Below the pieces are notes generated by a model. That model was not told the origin of the DNA. It saw only the letters and a list, made by a program, of their open reading frames with translations, and did not search any database. Both the position numbers and the translations under genes were made by a program. Shown here one piece after another: positions 23,640-36,291 of a stretch of DNA of 64,000 bases. Source of the DNA: Euphorbia lathyris (lineage: Eukaryota > Streptophyta > Magnoliopsida > Malpighiales > Euphorbiaceae); contig NC_088911.1 in assembly GCF_963576675.1 (NCBI RefSeq), forward strand, positions 76,971,256 to 77,035,255, in the 5' to 3' direction. Each line of letters starts with the position of its first letter. Within the stretch, counting starts at the first letter, position 1.

Positions 23640-26353
23640 AGCAAAAAGGCCTTCTTTAATTAAAGGCTCGGACATAAGCAATGCCCATCGAACCAAAAGC
23701 CCAGAATAAGAAGACATAAACCAGCAAATTTAAAGCTAGGCCCAACAACCTCTGCTTGGATTAATTTATGCCTTTCTACCCCATGGTTGTGCTTTTTCTG
23801 TATGACTAGAGTAGTTGCAGGTTTAGGGAGTGGATCATCATGTTGGGGGAAACTCCCACAATACCTTTTCGACATCAAGAGAATGCATCGATGTTCTTTT
23901 TTAATGTGTCTATCACTTCTTCTTTTGGATCTTTCGGTATGTCTGATGAGATCTGTATGGACCTACCTTCGGCCAACCAAACTGCTTAGAGGGCTCCCAC
24001 TGGTTGGACTGTCTCGCTTTCCTCTCCCACTGGATCTATTAGTGATGGCTTCATGCTCAAAGAAGTTATGTATGTCTCTGAGCAATTACTTTGTTACCTT
24101 ATACAATAGCCATTCCTCACTTTGTAGGGATTTGCCATGCCAAGTGGTGAAGGGAGAGAGAACCAATGGATTTTAACAATAACGGCCTGCCAACAATCAC
24201 AATATAAGGGAGAATGGTGTCAACTACCAAAAATTCTACCTTCGTGTACCATTTTATAGGATCGTCCCTAATTGCCACCTTTATTCTATGATGCCGAATA
24301 GAGGAACTATGTGTCCACTAATACCTACTAGTGGGGAGAGTGTAGACACTAAGCAATTGGCATCAAGGTGAAGGGCTTCAAATGCTTTTCTAGTTATGTA
24401 TTCATCGAACTCCTCGTATTAATAAAAACCCTACAAACCTTGAAGTCTTCAAGCAATATCTCTATTAATAAAGCATCATCTTGGGCCTGTTTAAGGAGGG
24501 CTTTTAAGTGTACCGAAGGTAAACTCAGATTTGACCTCCACTAACCTCTCCATGTCTTCCGAAAGCCTTTTCCTTTTTATCGAGCAATCTTCTTATGGCA
24601 CCAGCAACGACGTTAGTTATTCCCCTAGGCACTCATTCAACCTGGCGTCTGTCACGTTGCTCTGGTGCCTTCTCTAGGTTTTTTAAGAATTTATCTAGCT
24701 TCCATTGCTTTGTCATATTATTGAGCTCTGTAGCTAGCTATTTGTAGTGTTTCATATCATGGCCTTTGCTTTTATGAAACTTACAGTATGTTCTGTTATG
24801 GCGGTGCCTAGAGGACTTCAGCCTCGATGAATATTGCATGTGATGTTTATTTTTCTACAATGAATAAAGGAATTTTTTTTGTGAGCATTTGAGGGAGCAA
24901 AGCTTCAGTCATTTTTTTCTCTTGACCTTCGGTGATCTCTGCCTCGGTTGTTTCTTGACTCTTTTAGAGCATTTACTAGGTCCCAATCTATCCTTTAGTA
25001 TGGGATTCACGTGCCCATCCCATTTGAGAAAATCTCTAGCCCATCGCATTAGATCCGAGAATGTCTTGGTCCGTCTAGTAATGGGGTATTTGGATAGATC
25101 TTTTCTTCGGAAATTGGAAGCTATAGCCTCAATAGCTCTATTTATGTTCAGTTGACAGATCTGTTTGGCAGTCCTTTGGAATCTTCCTACCTATTCATAA
25201 AGGGTTTTGTGAGGTTATTGAACTAGGTAGTTCAAGTCTTATGTAGTTTTGCTTTCGGGGATGGACGTGATGAAATGTTTGGCAAACTCATTCGCCATTT
25301 GGTTAAACGTCTGTATAAATCTTAGAAGGAGTTGATCATACTAGTAGGCAACACACTCTTTGAGTATGGTAGGAAAAAGCCTACACATGAGGGCATATGT
25401 GGGAGTGGTAGTCTCTAAAGCTTGGTGAAAGCTCCTCATATGTGTAGTAGGGTCAGCCATCCTATTATATTCTTTCAAGGTCAAGTACTTGAACCCTCGA
25501 GGCATTAGCTTCTCCATAATTTCTACATAGTAGTGTGCTTACATTTGTTATTTCGGGTATTCGAGAATCAATCCCTGCACTTACCACATCATTCTAAAGT
25601 TCATTCTAAATGAGATTGTACATTTCTTCTTTGAGAAGCGAACCTTCACCTTCTCATGTCCTCTAATTTGGTTGGGGATCACATCGTTCTTTAGATCTTG
25701 GTCTCAAAGTTTTGAGGTGGTTTTTTTCATAATGTCGAAGACGAGATTCAGCTGAACTTTGACGGATATCTTTCCTCCTCTTGGGAGATTTAGATTCGTT
25801 AGAGCGATGGCGCTATTTAGGTGGTGTTCGTGAATGGTGATACCTTCGGCGTACGAGAGTGGATTCTTTCTCTCTAGATCATCCTCATGAGACATCGTGT
25901 TAGGAATATGTAGATAAGTTCATTTCATGGGGCAAGTACGAACGATATGATGTCTAGTAGAGCAAGCAATAGTCATGCTTACCTGCTTATTTATTGGCTT
26001 CTCTTGCCTCCTTCAGTTTTGCCCTTATGAGCTTCATTTGCGAAGCATGTTTAGCTATGAGAATGTTCATAGACTACAGGACCGTGCCTATGTTGTAGAT
26101 AAGTTTTTTCGTAATTTCATCCATGAACCTTCATTGGTCATGGTCTAAGGATCTCAAGCATGCTTCTATATGTTGATCTAATGCTGGGGGTGATTTGTAA
26201 GGGTTCTATCAGGTTGTTGCTTGCATTAACCAGACCTTGATTTCTTGTTAATGAAGCTGGAGAAGAAGAAAAGTCGGAGGTTGGCTGGATTACAAAACTG
26301 TTCATTTAAGTCATGGTGCACTTCTATTCAAGTCCACGCTTACTGCACCAATT
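23640..26353 (-). pseudogene. TAT/Ogre-type Gypsy gag-protease remnant, antisense
   Basis: Minus-strand frames give, from high to low coordinates, a leader with NSAIALTNLNLPRGGKISVK (about 25800), then gag with YNRMADPTTHMRSFHQALET and CRLFPTILKECVAYWYDQLL (about 25480-25320). Later comes a protease-like part with VEFLVVDTILPYIVIVGRPL and SLHHLAWQIPT (about 24240-24130). That order is the TAT-lineage gag-PR layout. Stops interrupt all parts. The lineage differs from the chromovirus RT next to it, so at least two Gypsy elements are joined here. Confidence 0.65.
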
Positions 26354-26700
26354 GATGTGATGATTTCAAACTAAGCTTGTTGAACGCATTAATTGCCTGA
26401 AATAAGACAAAAAAGTTCCTAATCGACACCGTTCTGATGTCTAAGTCACTAAAGAATAATATTGAGTTATATATGAGCTTAGGCGAGCTCAGAGAGATGA
26501 GTGAGTGAATAACTTTTGAGTATTATACCTGATATTTATAGTAGATTTAGATGGTGTCCTAGATTTTAGTAGATTACCACATGGCGATCCACTATCAGAT
26601 GAATCAAATGCGGTTATACTTAAAGACACTTGCTACTCCGCTTATTCTGACGAGAAATAAGGGACATGTTATTTTTTTAAGTGAAGCGTCTCATTAGTTA
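26354..26700 (-). repeat. Probable Gypsy LTR with primer-binding site, antisense
   Basis: Minus sense: the LTR ends CATCACATCA at about 26354, followed by ATTGGTGCAGTAAGCGTGG. This resembles TTTGGTGTGGTGAGCGTGG after the LTR at 34290-34583, so both look like a shared primer site. The far end is not resolved. A GATGTCTAAGTCA word is shared with 50996-51496. Confidence 0.5.
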
Positions 26701-27400
26701 ATGTATATCTCTGCATAATAGTTTGATATCAGTTGGTATCTTTGATGATTGTTTAATGGTATTTTTCATGTATTATGAGAGTAGTTAACTTATACTTTAG
26801 TTGAATACATATTGTTAGGATTGAAGACATAATTAACCACATGTTAGGGAATTTTAGCATATTATTTATGTTAAAATGTTTTTTTTTATCTTAATACCTA
26901 AATGAGTTAACACATCGAAGACTTAATTAACTTGTTTATAAAAGATTTTGGGAATAAGAGTCACTAGACTAACGTGAAATTAGTGAAAGAGACTTTGAAC
27001 CCACTTTCTTAACATCATTCATGAGTAAAAAAAATGAAACTTGCTTATAAATTATAATTGCTTATTCTAGTTATGCTTTACATGGTTTTTTATACTCATA
27101 TTTATATCAGTTAGTTTACATTGTTTTTATTTTGTTTCTTTAGTAGATATTGGCTTTTCAACTAACTTGATGATAAAATCTAAGCGGATGGTTTTTGCTT
27201 GTTTAATCACTTTGAAGACCAAAGTTTATTCATCTTGTTGTAACTAGCAGCATCCTGTTTGCTAACTTATTTAATCATTCAAATTAACACATATAACACT
27301 ACCAGCTCGAACAGCAACTAAATCTTACAATGAAGATCATATTAAAAAAAATATATATATCTTAAATAAATAAAAAAATAAAAAAATCTTAAAATGAAGA
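26700..27400. other. Intergenic AT-rich stretch, no gene seen
   Basis: No domain or long frame. It contains short poly-A/T and TATATA runs near 27340-27360. Confidence 0.5.
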
Positions 27401-27551
27401 CAGAAAACTCTGAAGGAAAATGATTATACAAGCACAGAAAAAATGGTTAGCATCATGTTATGTATTTGATAGTGCTATGAACAACAAAGGATTAAATTCT
27501 GTATACAAATCTACAAAACAACTAAAAATTAATCTAAAAGATACGGCTTAT

Positions 27552-27884
27552 CTACACAGGCACAGAAAACGAAGGGGCAAACTGCGCCGGTTCATAACAA
27601 AAAGGAGCCGCTGGATGTTGCCATTTCTTGAACACGAGAGCTTTCTCCGGCTCACCTATCTGATTCCGCTGCTGCGGTTTCTGTTTCTCTTCATGTGATT
27701 TCAAATTCGGCAACCGGTCAATAGCAGTTGGTGAAGTGATAAGTGGAGATAATAGAGGGATCGCAACGTTCCAGCAGGAAGATGAAGGTGGATTGATTTC
27801 CAGAGACGCCGGTTTACGGCGCTGGAGACGGCTGGGCTGAGAAGAAGAGGCACCGGAGCTGCGATTCCTGGAGATCTCGGCCAT
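27552..27884 (-). CDS. Small plant-specific protein, At4g14450-like, 110 aa
   Basis: An intact single-exon frame of 110 residues starts MAEISRNRSSGASSSQPSRL and ends with an aromatic/proline-rich tail (KKWQHPAAPFCYEPAQFAPS). The pattern is a basic LQRRKPASLEINP block, then WNVAIPLLSPLITSP, then VFKKWQHPAAPFCYEP. I recognise it as the family annotated as 'uncharacterized protein At4g14450' in many dicots. Biochemical function is unknown. The start is the first ATG after a TATA-like box about 100 bp upstream. No transmembrane segment is visible. It is flanked by repeat DNA on both sides. Because the reading frame and conserved tail are whole, I think it is a live gene rather than a relic. Confidence 0.75.
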   Translation of the reverse strand: MAEISRNRSSGASSSQPSRLQRRKPASLEINPPSSSCWNVAIPLLSPLITSPTAIDRLPNLKSHEEKQKPQQRNQIGEPEKALVFKKWQHPAAPFCYEPAQFAPSFSVPV

Positions 27885-27986
27885 GTTTGAGAGAAAGGTC
27901 CTGCGGGAAGAAGAAGAGTAGATCTGATTTGTGTGGAAGGAAATGAGATTAGGTTATGGTTGGGGAGATGAGGAAATGAGAAAGAG

Positions 27987-27994
27987 ATATATAG
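27987..27994 (-). promoter_or_regulatory. TATA-like box of the 110-aa gene
   Basis: The minus strand reads CTATATATC about 105 bp upstream of the start codon at 27884, preceding a purine/pyrimidine-rich leader. Confidence 0.5.
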
Positions 27995-28737
27995 ATGGGA
28001 GAAAGGAGAAAGAATAAAAAACGGTGAGTCAAAGGGAGAGGTGTGACCGAGTAGAAAAGATACGGCTCGGCTTTTTACTTTTTGCTTTTATTTCTCCCTT
28101 AATTGTTTATGATTTTATTCTTTATTTATGGCCCATTTCTTTTTTCCAATACGAAGAGTTAGGTCTCCTAAAAAAAACTAATACTAAATAATAAAGATTT
28201 TAAAATCGAGATGAATAAGTCTATCACGAGATTTAAAAAATAAATTAAAAATTTAATTTGTATATTAAAATTATTCATTTTCAAAAAATTAATAGTAGCT
28301 AATTATCAGGTTTCTCTCGAAAAAGAACCTTACGCGAGTCGCCGCCGTCTCCACCTGCACAAAGTCGTGCCGTCGGCCACCGTTCCTGGTCTCCTTTACC
28401 GGTGAGAGTGTCCTTCCGCCGGAGTGAAGGTTAGTCTCAAGATTTCTTTGAGTGATCGTCTTTTATTCGTTGTTTGAATTAGTTCCTTGGCTGCTGCGAT
28501 TTTGGTTAGCATTTTTTCTGCTGTTTTGAATTTGGGTGTTTCTCTCTCGGTTTCTCTTGATTGTAATTGATCGATGATTCCGTCTGGGGCTGGTTTTCTC
28601 GCTGATCTTTGATTGTGTTTTGGTCCTTGGGTATTGATTTGCTTTTGATCTTGCATCGGTTCTGTGTTGGTTTAGGTTTTGTTTTTGCATTTGGGTTTCT
28701 ATTGCTGGTATCCTATTCTAGAAACAATAATTGTGAG

Positions 28738-29922
28738 ATGGAGAGGGAAATGGAGGGGCTGAGAATTGAGGGAGATAAGGCCGGCCATCTTGAACTGGAA
28801 TTGCCGCCGGTTGCCGAGGTGCTGGAGGATTTAGGTTTACGTTTCCTAGGACGTTTCGCGGCTGATAGGCCGCTAAATTTTCTGAGTATGCGGAATCGCC
28901 TGGCAGTGCTGTGGAGGCCGGGCAGGGGAGTGGAAATTCAAGAGGTTAGTCCCAATCTGTATTCTATTGAGTTCTTCCATCCTATTGACAGGGATAGAGT
29001 TATTGCTGGGGGGCCTTGGTCCTTTGACAATTATAATCTAATTATGAATACGTGGAACTTTGGGGTTAATCTGGATGATGTTACACTGATAAATGTTTCA
29101 ATTTGGGTTCAAATTTATGGTTTGCCAGTGGGGACTATGTCTGAAGTAATAGGGAAGCAGTTGGGGAATTTCTTGGGAGAATTTGAGGAATATGATTTAA
29201 ACAATAACCTAGGATTCCATAGGCAGTTTATGCGCATTAGAGTTAGTCTGGATAGTAGAATTCCTTTGAAGAGGTTTAAGAAACTTAAGAGCGCAGGAAA
29301 TGTTTGGTCGTTGGCTACATTTAAAAATGAACGCTTGGGAATTTTTTGCTATATCTGTGGCGTGATGGGTCACACTTAACGCTTTTGTGAAAAATTGTTT
29401 GAATTGCAGGGAGTGGAAGTTAAGAGAGAGTGGGGGGAATGGCTTAAGGCCCCAATTAGAAGGGGAGGTGATCAAAGTGGGGCAAAGTGGTTAAGGGAGA
29501 GTGTGGGGAATAATATGTCAGGAGGGGGTCAGAGAGGGAGTGGGAGTAGGGGTGGTCGATTGGGAGTGCTGAGGGATATCTCCAATATGGGGAGAGACAG
29601 GGGAGAGAGAGGGGTGTCTAAGCAATCAGGGGGCGGGGAGAGGGAGGTGATGATATGTCCCTATTCAGGACCTTTTTTCAGGGCATGTGTTGAAAATGAG
29701 GGACCAGAGAAAGGGGAAGGGGAAGGAGCAAAAGAGGGGGTCCTAGAGGACACTGAGATGGAATTAAATGAAGCAAAAAAGAGGAGAAGGGAGGGACAGG
29801 GGAGGGAGAAGGGCGGAGTTAATGGTTTAGGAGAAGGAGTCTCTGTTCTTGGAAAGGATAAGGAGATTTCTACAGAAGACGAATCGGCGAGCCCTAGTGC
29901 ACAGGGCCGCCGAGCAGAATGA
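28738..29922 (+). pseudogene. LINE ORF1 (DUF4283, CCHC knuckle), one nonsense codon
   Basis: The ATG at 28738 starts MEREMEGLRIEGDKAGHLEL. DUF4283 follows (VIAGGPWSFDNYNLIMNTW, INVSIWVQIYGLPVG), then FMRIRVSLDSRIPLKRFKKL and the knuckle CYICGVMGHT. A TAA at 29377-29379 falls inside the knuckle; the same frame then resumes RFCEKLF and runs to the TGA at 29920-29922 with a Gly/Glu/Arg-rich tail. A single G-to-T change in a Glu codon would explain the stop. The product in an active copy is the RNA-binding partner of ORF2. Confidence 0.85.
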
Positions 29923-32900
29923 GTTGCTTAAGCTGGAACTGTCGTGGTCTGGGAAACCATCGGGCAGTTCGTTCACTAAAGGAGTTAGTTTCGTCCCAAA
30001 AACCGTCAATTTTATTTTTAATGGAAACACTAGTAGATGATCAGCGTATGTGTAGTATAAAACAACAGTTGAAATTTAAAGGGGCTTTTTCGATAAACAG
30101 GAGAGGTCGTAGTGGTGGACTAGCAATGTTATGGAGAGCAGGAATTCAGGTGGCTGTTAAAAGTTTTTCCGACCACCATATTGATGCGATAATATCTGAT
30201 AATGTTCGGGGAGACTGGAGATTGGTAGGGTTCTATGGCTTCGCAGAGCGTAGTAGACATGGCGAATCATGGGAGTTGTTGAGGAGACTTGCTAGGGATT
30301 CCCAGATCCCATGGGTGGTGTTGGGAGACTTTAATTGTATCCTAAAAGATGACGAAAAGAGTGGGGGTGCTGATTTCCCTACCCATTTGAGGAATGAATT
30401 CTCTAAAGCTATTGAGGAGTGTGGTTTGAGTGAGCTGGAGCTGAAAGGAAACCCATTTACATGGGAAAGAGGGAGGGGTTCTGAACTATGGGTGAGAGAA
30501 AAGCTTGACAGGGGCTTTGCATCAGCAGAATGGCTGAACCGCTTTGCTAACTACCATTTCCAATCCTGCATGGTCGGGTATTCGGACCATCTACCACTCT
30601 CTCTTAAATTGGAGAAGGAGAAAGTAAACAACAGAGCAAAAAGATTCTACTTTGAGGATAGTTGGTTAAAGGAGCAGGAATTTAAGGAGCTAGTAGTTCG
30701 AAATTGGGTGGGGCAAGGGCGCAGGCCTGTCCCTGAAAAGTTGAAGGATTGTGTGCACAAGATGGCTGAGTGGGGAAGGGGTTCAATGTACGTTTCAAGA
30801 GCCAGATTAGGAGATGGAGAAACCAAATGGAGAAACTGCATGGCAAAAGTGATAGGGCCTCAATAGCTCAATTTTTCTTAGCCAAAAGAAAACTTAATGA
30901 CATCCTGGAAATAGAAGAGAGATACTGGAGACAGAGGGCTAAGGTTTTCTGGTTGACAGAGGGAGATAGAAATACTCAGTTTTTCCATGCTAGCGTGAAA
31001 GCAAGAAGACAACAGAACTCGATCTCCTCTCTAATTGATGAGCTGGGGGGAGAATTTGATAAGCAGGATGAGATGCTGGGCCTAGCGCAGCAGTATTTTC
31101 GATCTGTATTTTCTGCGTCGGGTACGGATGGGTCTGAATTGGGTAATGTTATCGATATAGTGATCGATCCAGCGACAAATGAACTACTCACGGCACCTTT
31201 TAAGATGGAGGAATTTAGGGAAGCCCTGTTCTCAATGAGCCCGAACAAATCCCCTGGCCCTGATGGGCTGAATCCAGGTTTTTTTCAAACCTTTTGGGAT
31301 ACAATGGGTGTGGAATTGGGATTGGCATGTGCAAAATGGCTAAAGGATGGGGAGTTTCCTATGGGGGTCAATGACACTACAATTGTTCTTATTCCTAAAA
31401 TTGACAATCCTAGAATGTTGAAAGACTTTCGCCCAATATCCTTGTGTAATGTGATTTATAAGATAATTGCAAAGGCTCTTGCCAATCGTTTGAAGGGAAT
31501 CCTCCCACAAATTATTGGAGAGACACAATCTGCTTTTGTCCCTGGAAGATCCATAACTGATAATGTGCAGGTGGCTTTTGAGAATATACACTTCATGAAA
31601 AGGCAGAATAGAGGAAAGAACGGACAGGTTGCTCTCAAAATTGACATTAGCAAGGCCTATGACAGGGTGGATTGGGATTTCTTGAAACTGGTAATGATCC
31701 GCATGGGCTTTCACGAGACCTGGATCAGTTGGATGATGTTATGCATAACAACAGTGAAATACAGGGTGGCAGTGAATGGAGAATGCACCGAGCAAATTGC
31801 CCCAGGCAGGGGGCTCAGACAAGGAGACCCGCTATCCCCGTACCTGTTTATCCTGTGTGCAGAGGTCCTATCCAAGTTGATAAGAAAGGCAGAAGGGGAT
31901 GGATTAATAACTGGATGCCGAATTTGCCGTAGGGCCCCATCTATTACACACCTTTTCTTTGCTGACGACAGTTTATTGTTCTTTGGAGCAACGACAAATG
32001 AAGCTAGGAAGGTGATGAGTATTCTGTCCGAGTATGAGGTAGCTTCTGGACAGGCTGTGAACTTGAACAAATCTGGCATATTTTTTAGTGCAAATGTGAA
32101 AGACGAGCTGAAAGCTGAGATCCAAGGGTTGCTAGGGGTGAGCACACCTTTAGACACGGGTCGCTATTTGGGACTGCCTTCACTAATTGGTCGATCTAAA
32201 CGCCGGATTTTCACATTCCTGGTTGATAGGCTTCGGAAGAAGTTTGGTACTTGGGGTTTTAGATTCCTATCTCAGGCAGGAAAGGAGGTTCTGCTCAAGT
32301 CAGTTGCTCAGGCTTTGCCTACTTTTTGTATGAGTACGTTCCTTCTACCCTTATCTATTTGTGATGAGCTGCAAAAGCTAATGAATTCTTTTTGGTGGGG
32401 TATGAAACCTGAGGGGAAAAGAAATATCCATTGGTTTGATTGGGGAAGATTATGTAGGCCAAAGGACCTAGGTGGAATGGGGTTCAAAGATTTGCATATG
32501 TTTAATTTGGCAATGTTAGGGAAGCAGGGGTGGAAATTAGTTAATTACCCAAATACTATAGTAAGTAGAATGTTTAAAGCTAAATATTTTCCAAGGGAGG
32601 ACTTACTTTTCTCTAAATTAGGCAATAATCCTAGTATGGTTTGGAGAAGTATCTGGGAAGGCCTTAGCATTCTTAGAAAAGGGCTAAGGTGGAGGGTGGG
32701 GAATGGTAGATCTATTAGAGTTTGGGAAGATGCTTGGGTACCTCAATTAGAGGATTTTTGTATAAACTCTTTTATGATCCCTGGGATGGAGGAATTGAAA
32801 GTAGCAGACCTGTTGCTCGAGAATGGTAGGGGATGGGACTTGGATAGGCTTAATGGTTGCTTCAGTGAAGCTGAAGTGTGTGCTATAAGTGATATTATAC

Positions 32901-34282
32901 TACCATTCAGTGTGGGGGAGGATATGAGAATTTGGCATTGGTCAAACGATGGGTTTTACAATGTGCGTTCGGGCTATCTTGCAGGGATGGGGATTAGGGA
33001 GGAAGGTGTGGTACAGGAGGGATGGAACAGACTGTGGAAACTGGAGATACCTCCTAAATTAAAACAATTTATCTGGCGTATCTGCTCGGGTTGCTTACCC
33101 ACACGAGCGCGTTTGGCCCAAAGAAGAATTCCCATCACTATTGAGTGCCCGGTGTGTGTTGAGGAGGATGAAACGGATAACCATTTATTTGTTGAATGTT
33201 GCTTTGCAGGTGATGTTTGGCGAATAGCTGGAATACCAAGGCCACAAGTAGCTGGGTTGAACTTTGTTGATTGGCTATTAGAGGTGCTAAGTGGTCCAAA
33301 CCAAGATATCATAATCCGGATCTGCTGTGTTTTGAAGACAATTTGGGATCACAGAAACAGGGTGCTATGGCATATGACTTGGTGGCCGGTGGATACTAGT
33401 TGGCGGCTAGGTGTGGATGAAGTGCGAGATTGGAGGGCCTATCACCAAGGTTCAGTGTCAAGAATAGCCCAACATCTGAACCAGCGAACGAGAGTTATTT
33501 CTGACCCGCAGCCACTGAACCATCCAGCCCGACAACAGTTAAGAGCTGAACATGACGCACCAGCGACGCACCTCTCTCGCAGCACCACTAGCCGAAACCA
33601 GCGGCAATATAAAGGCGACGGGACTGCCAGGATGGCGGAATCAGCAGCGCTACCGGTGGAAGCCGCGGAACAGCAGCGGCAAAGCCCGAATAACCAACGC
33701 AGTCGGCCGGACAGCAGCGTTTTTCCTCACATAGCAGGGCAGATGCCTGAACTCCAATTCAACAGGCTCCCGATGCGAATAACGGTGAATCAGAAATGGA
33801 AGCCGCCGGCCTCCGGTTCAGTTAAATGCAACATTGACGGAGCCATTTTCAAGGAAATACAGAGTTGTGGCATGGGGGCGGTCCTTAGAGATGCAGCGGG
33901 CGAGTTCCTATTCTGTAGCAGCAGTTTCATTCCAGGAATACGAGAGCCACAAGTAATTGAGGCACTTGCTTTACGCACGAGCCTGATTTGGCTAGCTACT
34001 ATGAGGTATACGAATGTTGAATTTGAATCTGATGCGAAGCTTGTTGTCGATGCAATTTACTCGAGCAAACAGGATATCTCGGAGTTTGGATCGCTTATTC
34101 AAGATTGTCGAGCTATTCTACGATCCAACTCTTCCTTTACATTGTCTTTTATTCCTCGTTTAGCGAATAGGGCTGCACATCTGGTAGCTAGGCAAGCCTG
34201 TTCCAATGCTAGCGATTTTTTATCAACTGTAGCGCCGATCTGGCTGGCAAACGTTATTGTTGAGGATGCCAATTCCAATTAA
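29919..34282 (+). pseudogene. LINE ORF2: endonuclease, reverse transcriptase, RNase H; one frameshift
   Basis: The ATG at 29919 overlaps the ORF1 stop (ATGA). The AP-type endonuclease comes first: LSWNCRGLGN, VVLGDFNCI, YSDHLPL. The frame shifts near 30770-30790; the second frame continues GFNVRFKSQIRRWRNQMEKL and stays open to 34282. RT follows: SPGPDGLNPGF, LIPKIDNP, DFRPISLCNV, GLRQGDPLSPYLF and the catalytic FFADDSLL (near 31965). Then come zf-RVT (CPVCVEEDETDNHLFVEC) and an RNase H domain (CNIDGAIF, ESDAKLVVDAI, SFIPRLANRAAHLVARQA). All catalytic motifs are present; only the shift separates endonuclease from RT. Confidence 0.9.
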
Positions 34283-34289
34283 AGTTAAA

Positions 34290-34583
34290 TACTTAACTCC
34301 AAATGAACCTTAGACTCTTAAAAGGGTTCATTTCTCTATAAGTCAAGGAGCCTCAGCCTCATACTAACTCACCATCATCGTCTCATTCAGAAGCATGAAG
34401 TAATCTCATTTTTTAGGATCCCTATAAAAATGTAATTCTCTCTCATTTTAGAACATATTTTAGATTCTTTTACAATATTTTTTTGATATCGGATTGTACC
34501 TATGGAACCAACAGAACTCACCCCAGTTCAGGTTAACCTTTGAAGACCGGATCGAAGATCGAGCTTTTAGGCCAGACCCAACG
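34290..34583 (+). repeat. TAT-type Gypsy 5' LTR and primer site
   Basis: Contains a CCTATAAAAATG promoter-like word near 34422 and is followed by TTTGGTGTGGTGAGCGTGG at about 34584, a primer-binding-like stretch. The start is approximate because it abuts the LINE. Confidence 0.55.
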
Positions 34584-34899
34584 TTTGGTGTGGTGAGCGT
34601 GGATAGCTACTTAGATGACCTTTAGACCTATTCTTTCTGATCGATCAACCGAGCAACCTTCTCACAAAAATTCCTCGCCCAACATGACGAGAGCATTAGC
34701 CCAGAGTTCTCGATAAGGCTCTGGTAAGCATCCTGAAAGTGGTTCTGACTTCGATGACTTCTCGCCAACTAGGGAAGAAGGGTCCACACCCTCTCATGAC
34801 AAATAGAGCCTACTACGACTTTCGTAGCCTTCCTACAAAATCTGTAAGAGTCTTACAACAAATTGAGGGAGGCTCAACTACAGTTACAGCACAACAATC

Positions 34900-35953
34900 A
34901 CTAGATGTGGGAATACCTCACCAGGGAGCAATCCTACACGTCGGTTAGGCAAGACATCGGTCTCATTCATGGCCCTAACCACAATGCTAACAACGATCAA
35001 GTTAGGGTCAACAATGGATCTAATCCAAAGGAAGCTCCTAACAGTGGAGCTTCCGAAAATCATAACATAGCAAGTGAGCCCGCCAAATCAACGACGGATG
35101 AGTCATGTGAGGTTTTATTCCAGAGGTTTCTCAATAAAGAGTCCTCAAAGACATGGTAGGCTACCAAATACCTTCCCAGACTCTTTTGGCCCAGCATAAT
35201 AGACACCAAATTTCCCCCGCATTGAGAGACACCTCGGCTACCCCACTACACTGGGCTAGAAGACCCTAATGAGCATTATGTCGGTTTCATGAGTATGATG
35301 AACTTGTACACTCAGGACGACATTGTCATGTGTAAGATATTTCCTACAACTCTAGTAAAAAAACACAAGAATGGTACATGGAGTTGTCGACATGGTCAAT
35401 CAATACTTTTAGGCATTTAAAAAACCAATTTGTAGCTTTATTTGTTGGAGCGATAAAGACCATGAGAATTAGCACTGATCTGCACGATATCCGCCAAATG
35501 AGCATTAAGCCTCTATTTGACTACCTAACAAGGTTCCACAAGATGGCCTCCTCCATAAAGACTCTTAACCTGGAAGTTGTCACTAATGCCTTAGCAAAGG
35601 GCATCAACTGTGAGCCCCAACGACAGAAATGCTACACTGACCCTCCTCGCAATTTCAAAGAATTAATGGATATAGGCCAAACCTTTGTTATGTACGACGA
35701 TAGTAAACGCCCTGCAAACTATATGGAAAGCGACATGGACAAAACTCATAAAAGTCATAGCCTAAAGAAAATAAAAGAGCAGGTCGATGATAGGAAAGAC
35801 ATTAGCAAGCACAAATGCGAAAGTAGGGGTTCCGATTGGAGGCGGAGGCACGGTTGGAGACCATTTGGACAAAAGGGCACGAAGTATGGAAAATCAAACA
35901 CAAAAGTTGTACATATAACTAAAAACGACTGCTACATCAAGGCACCACCTTGA
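34900..35953 (+). pseudogene. TAT-type gag remnant
   Basis: 35378-35953 is open: STWSINTFRHLKNQFVALFV, ISTDLHDIRQMSIKPLFDYL, then a basic, charged tail. This is the retrotransposon gag fold of TAT elements. An upstream frame (34905-35159) and 35160-35377 continue with stops. Zinc knuckles were not seen. Confidence 0.65.
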
Positions 35954-36291
35954 GAAGCTCATAGTACTGGTCAAAATCCCAAGCATACCCAATAGAGCAG
36001 AGATAATCATCGGAGGGTAAGAGAGGTTGCTTTGAAAGACAAATACTGCAAATTTCCATAAAAAAACACGGGCATTCAATAAACAAATACCACCACTTTA
36101 GTAAGGATGTAAAACGACTCCTTGATCAATGCCCTCCCCCACAAGAACAACTCGGGCTGGGGTTGGGCGAGGAGTTCAGAGGGTGAGGAAGGTTGGACCA
36201 AAGAGGAGACAACTCAAAATGCTCAAGATACTAGGGAGAGATGCATGTAATTAGGCAGGGGATCCCAAGCAATTGGCAGAGCACCCCCTAG

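Larger units (their letters stand above)
28320..34290 (+). mobile_element. Near-complete L1-type LINE
   Basis: A leader (about 28320-28737) is followed by ORF1 (DUF4283 plus zinc knuckle) and ORF2 (endonuclease, RT, zf-RVT, RNase H). ORF1 has one visible stop and ORF2 one visible frameshift, so the copy is young or recently disabled. The 3' end runs straight into a Gypsy LTR at about 34290 with no poly-A seen. The 5' limit is approximate. Confidence 0.85.
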
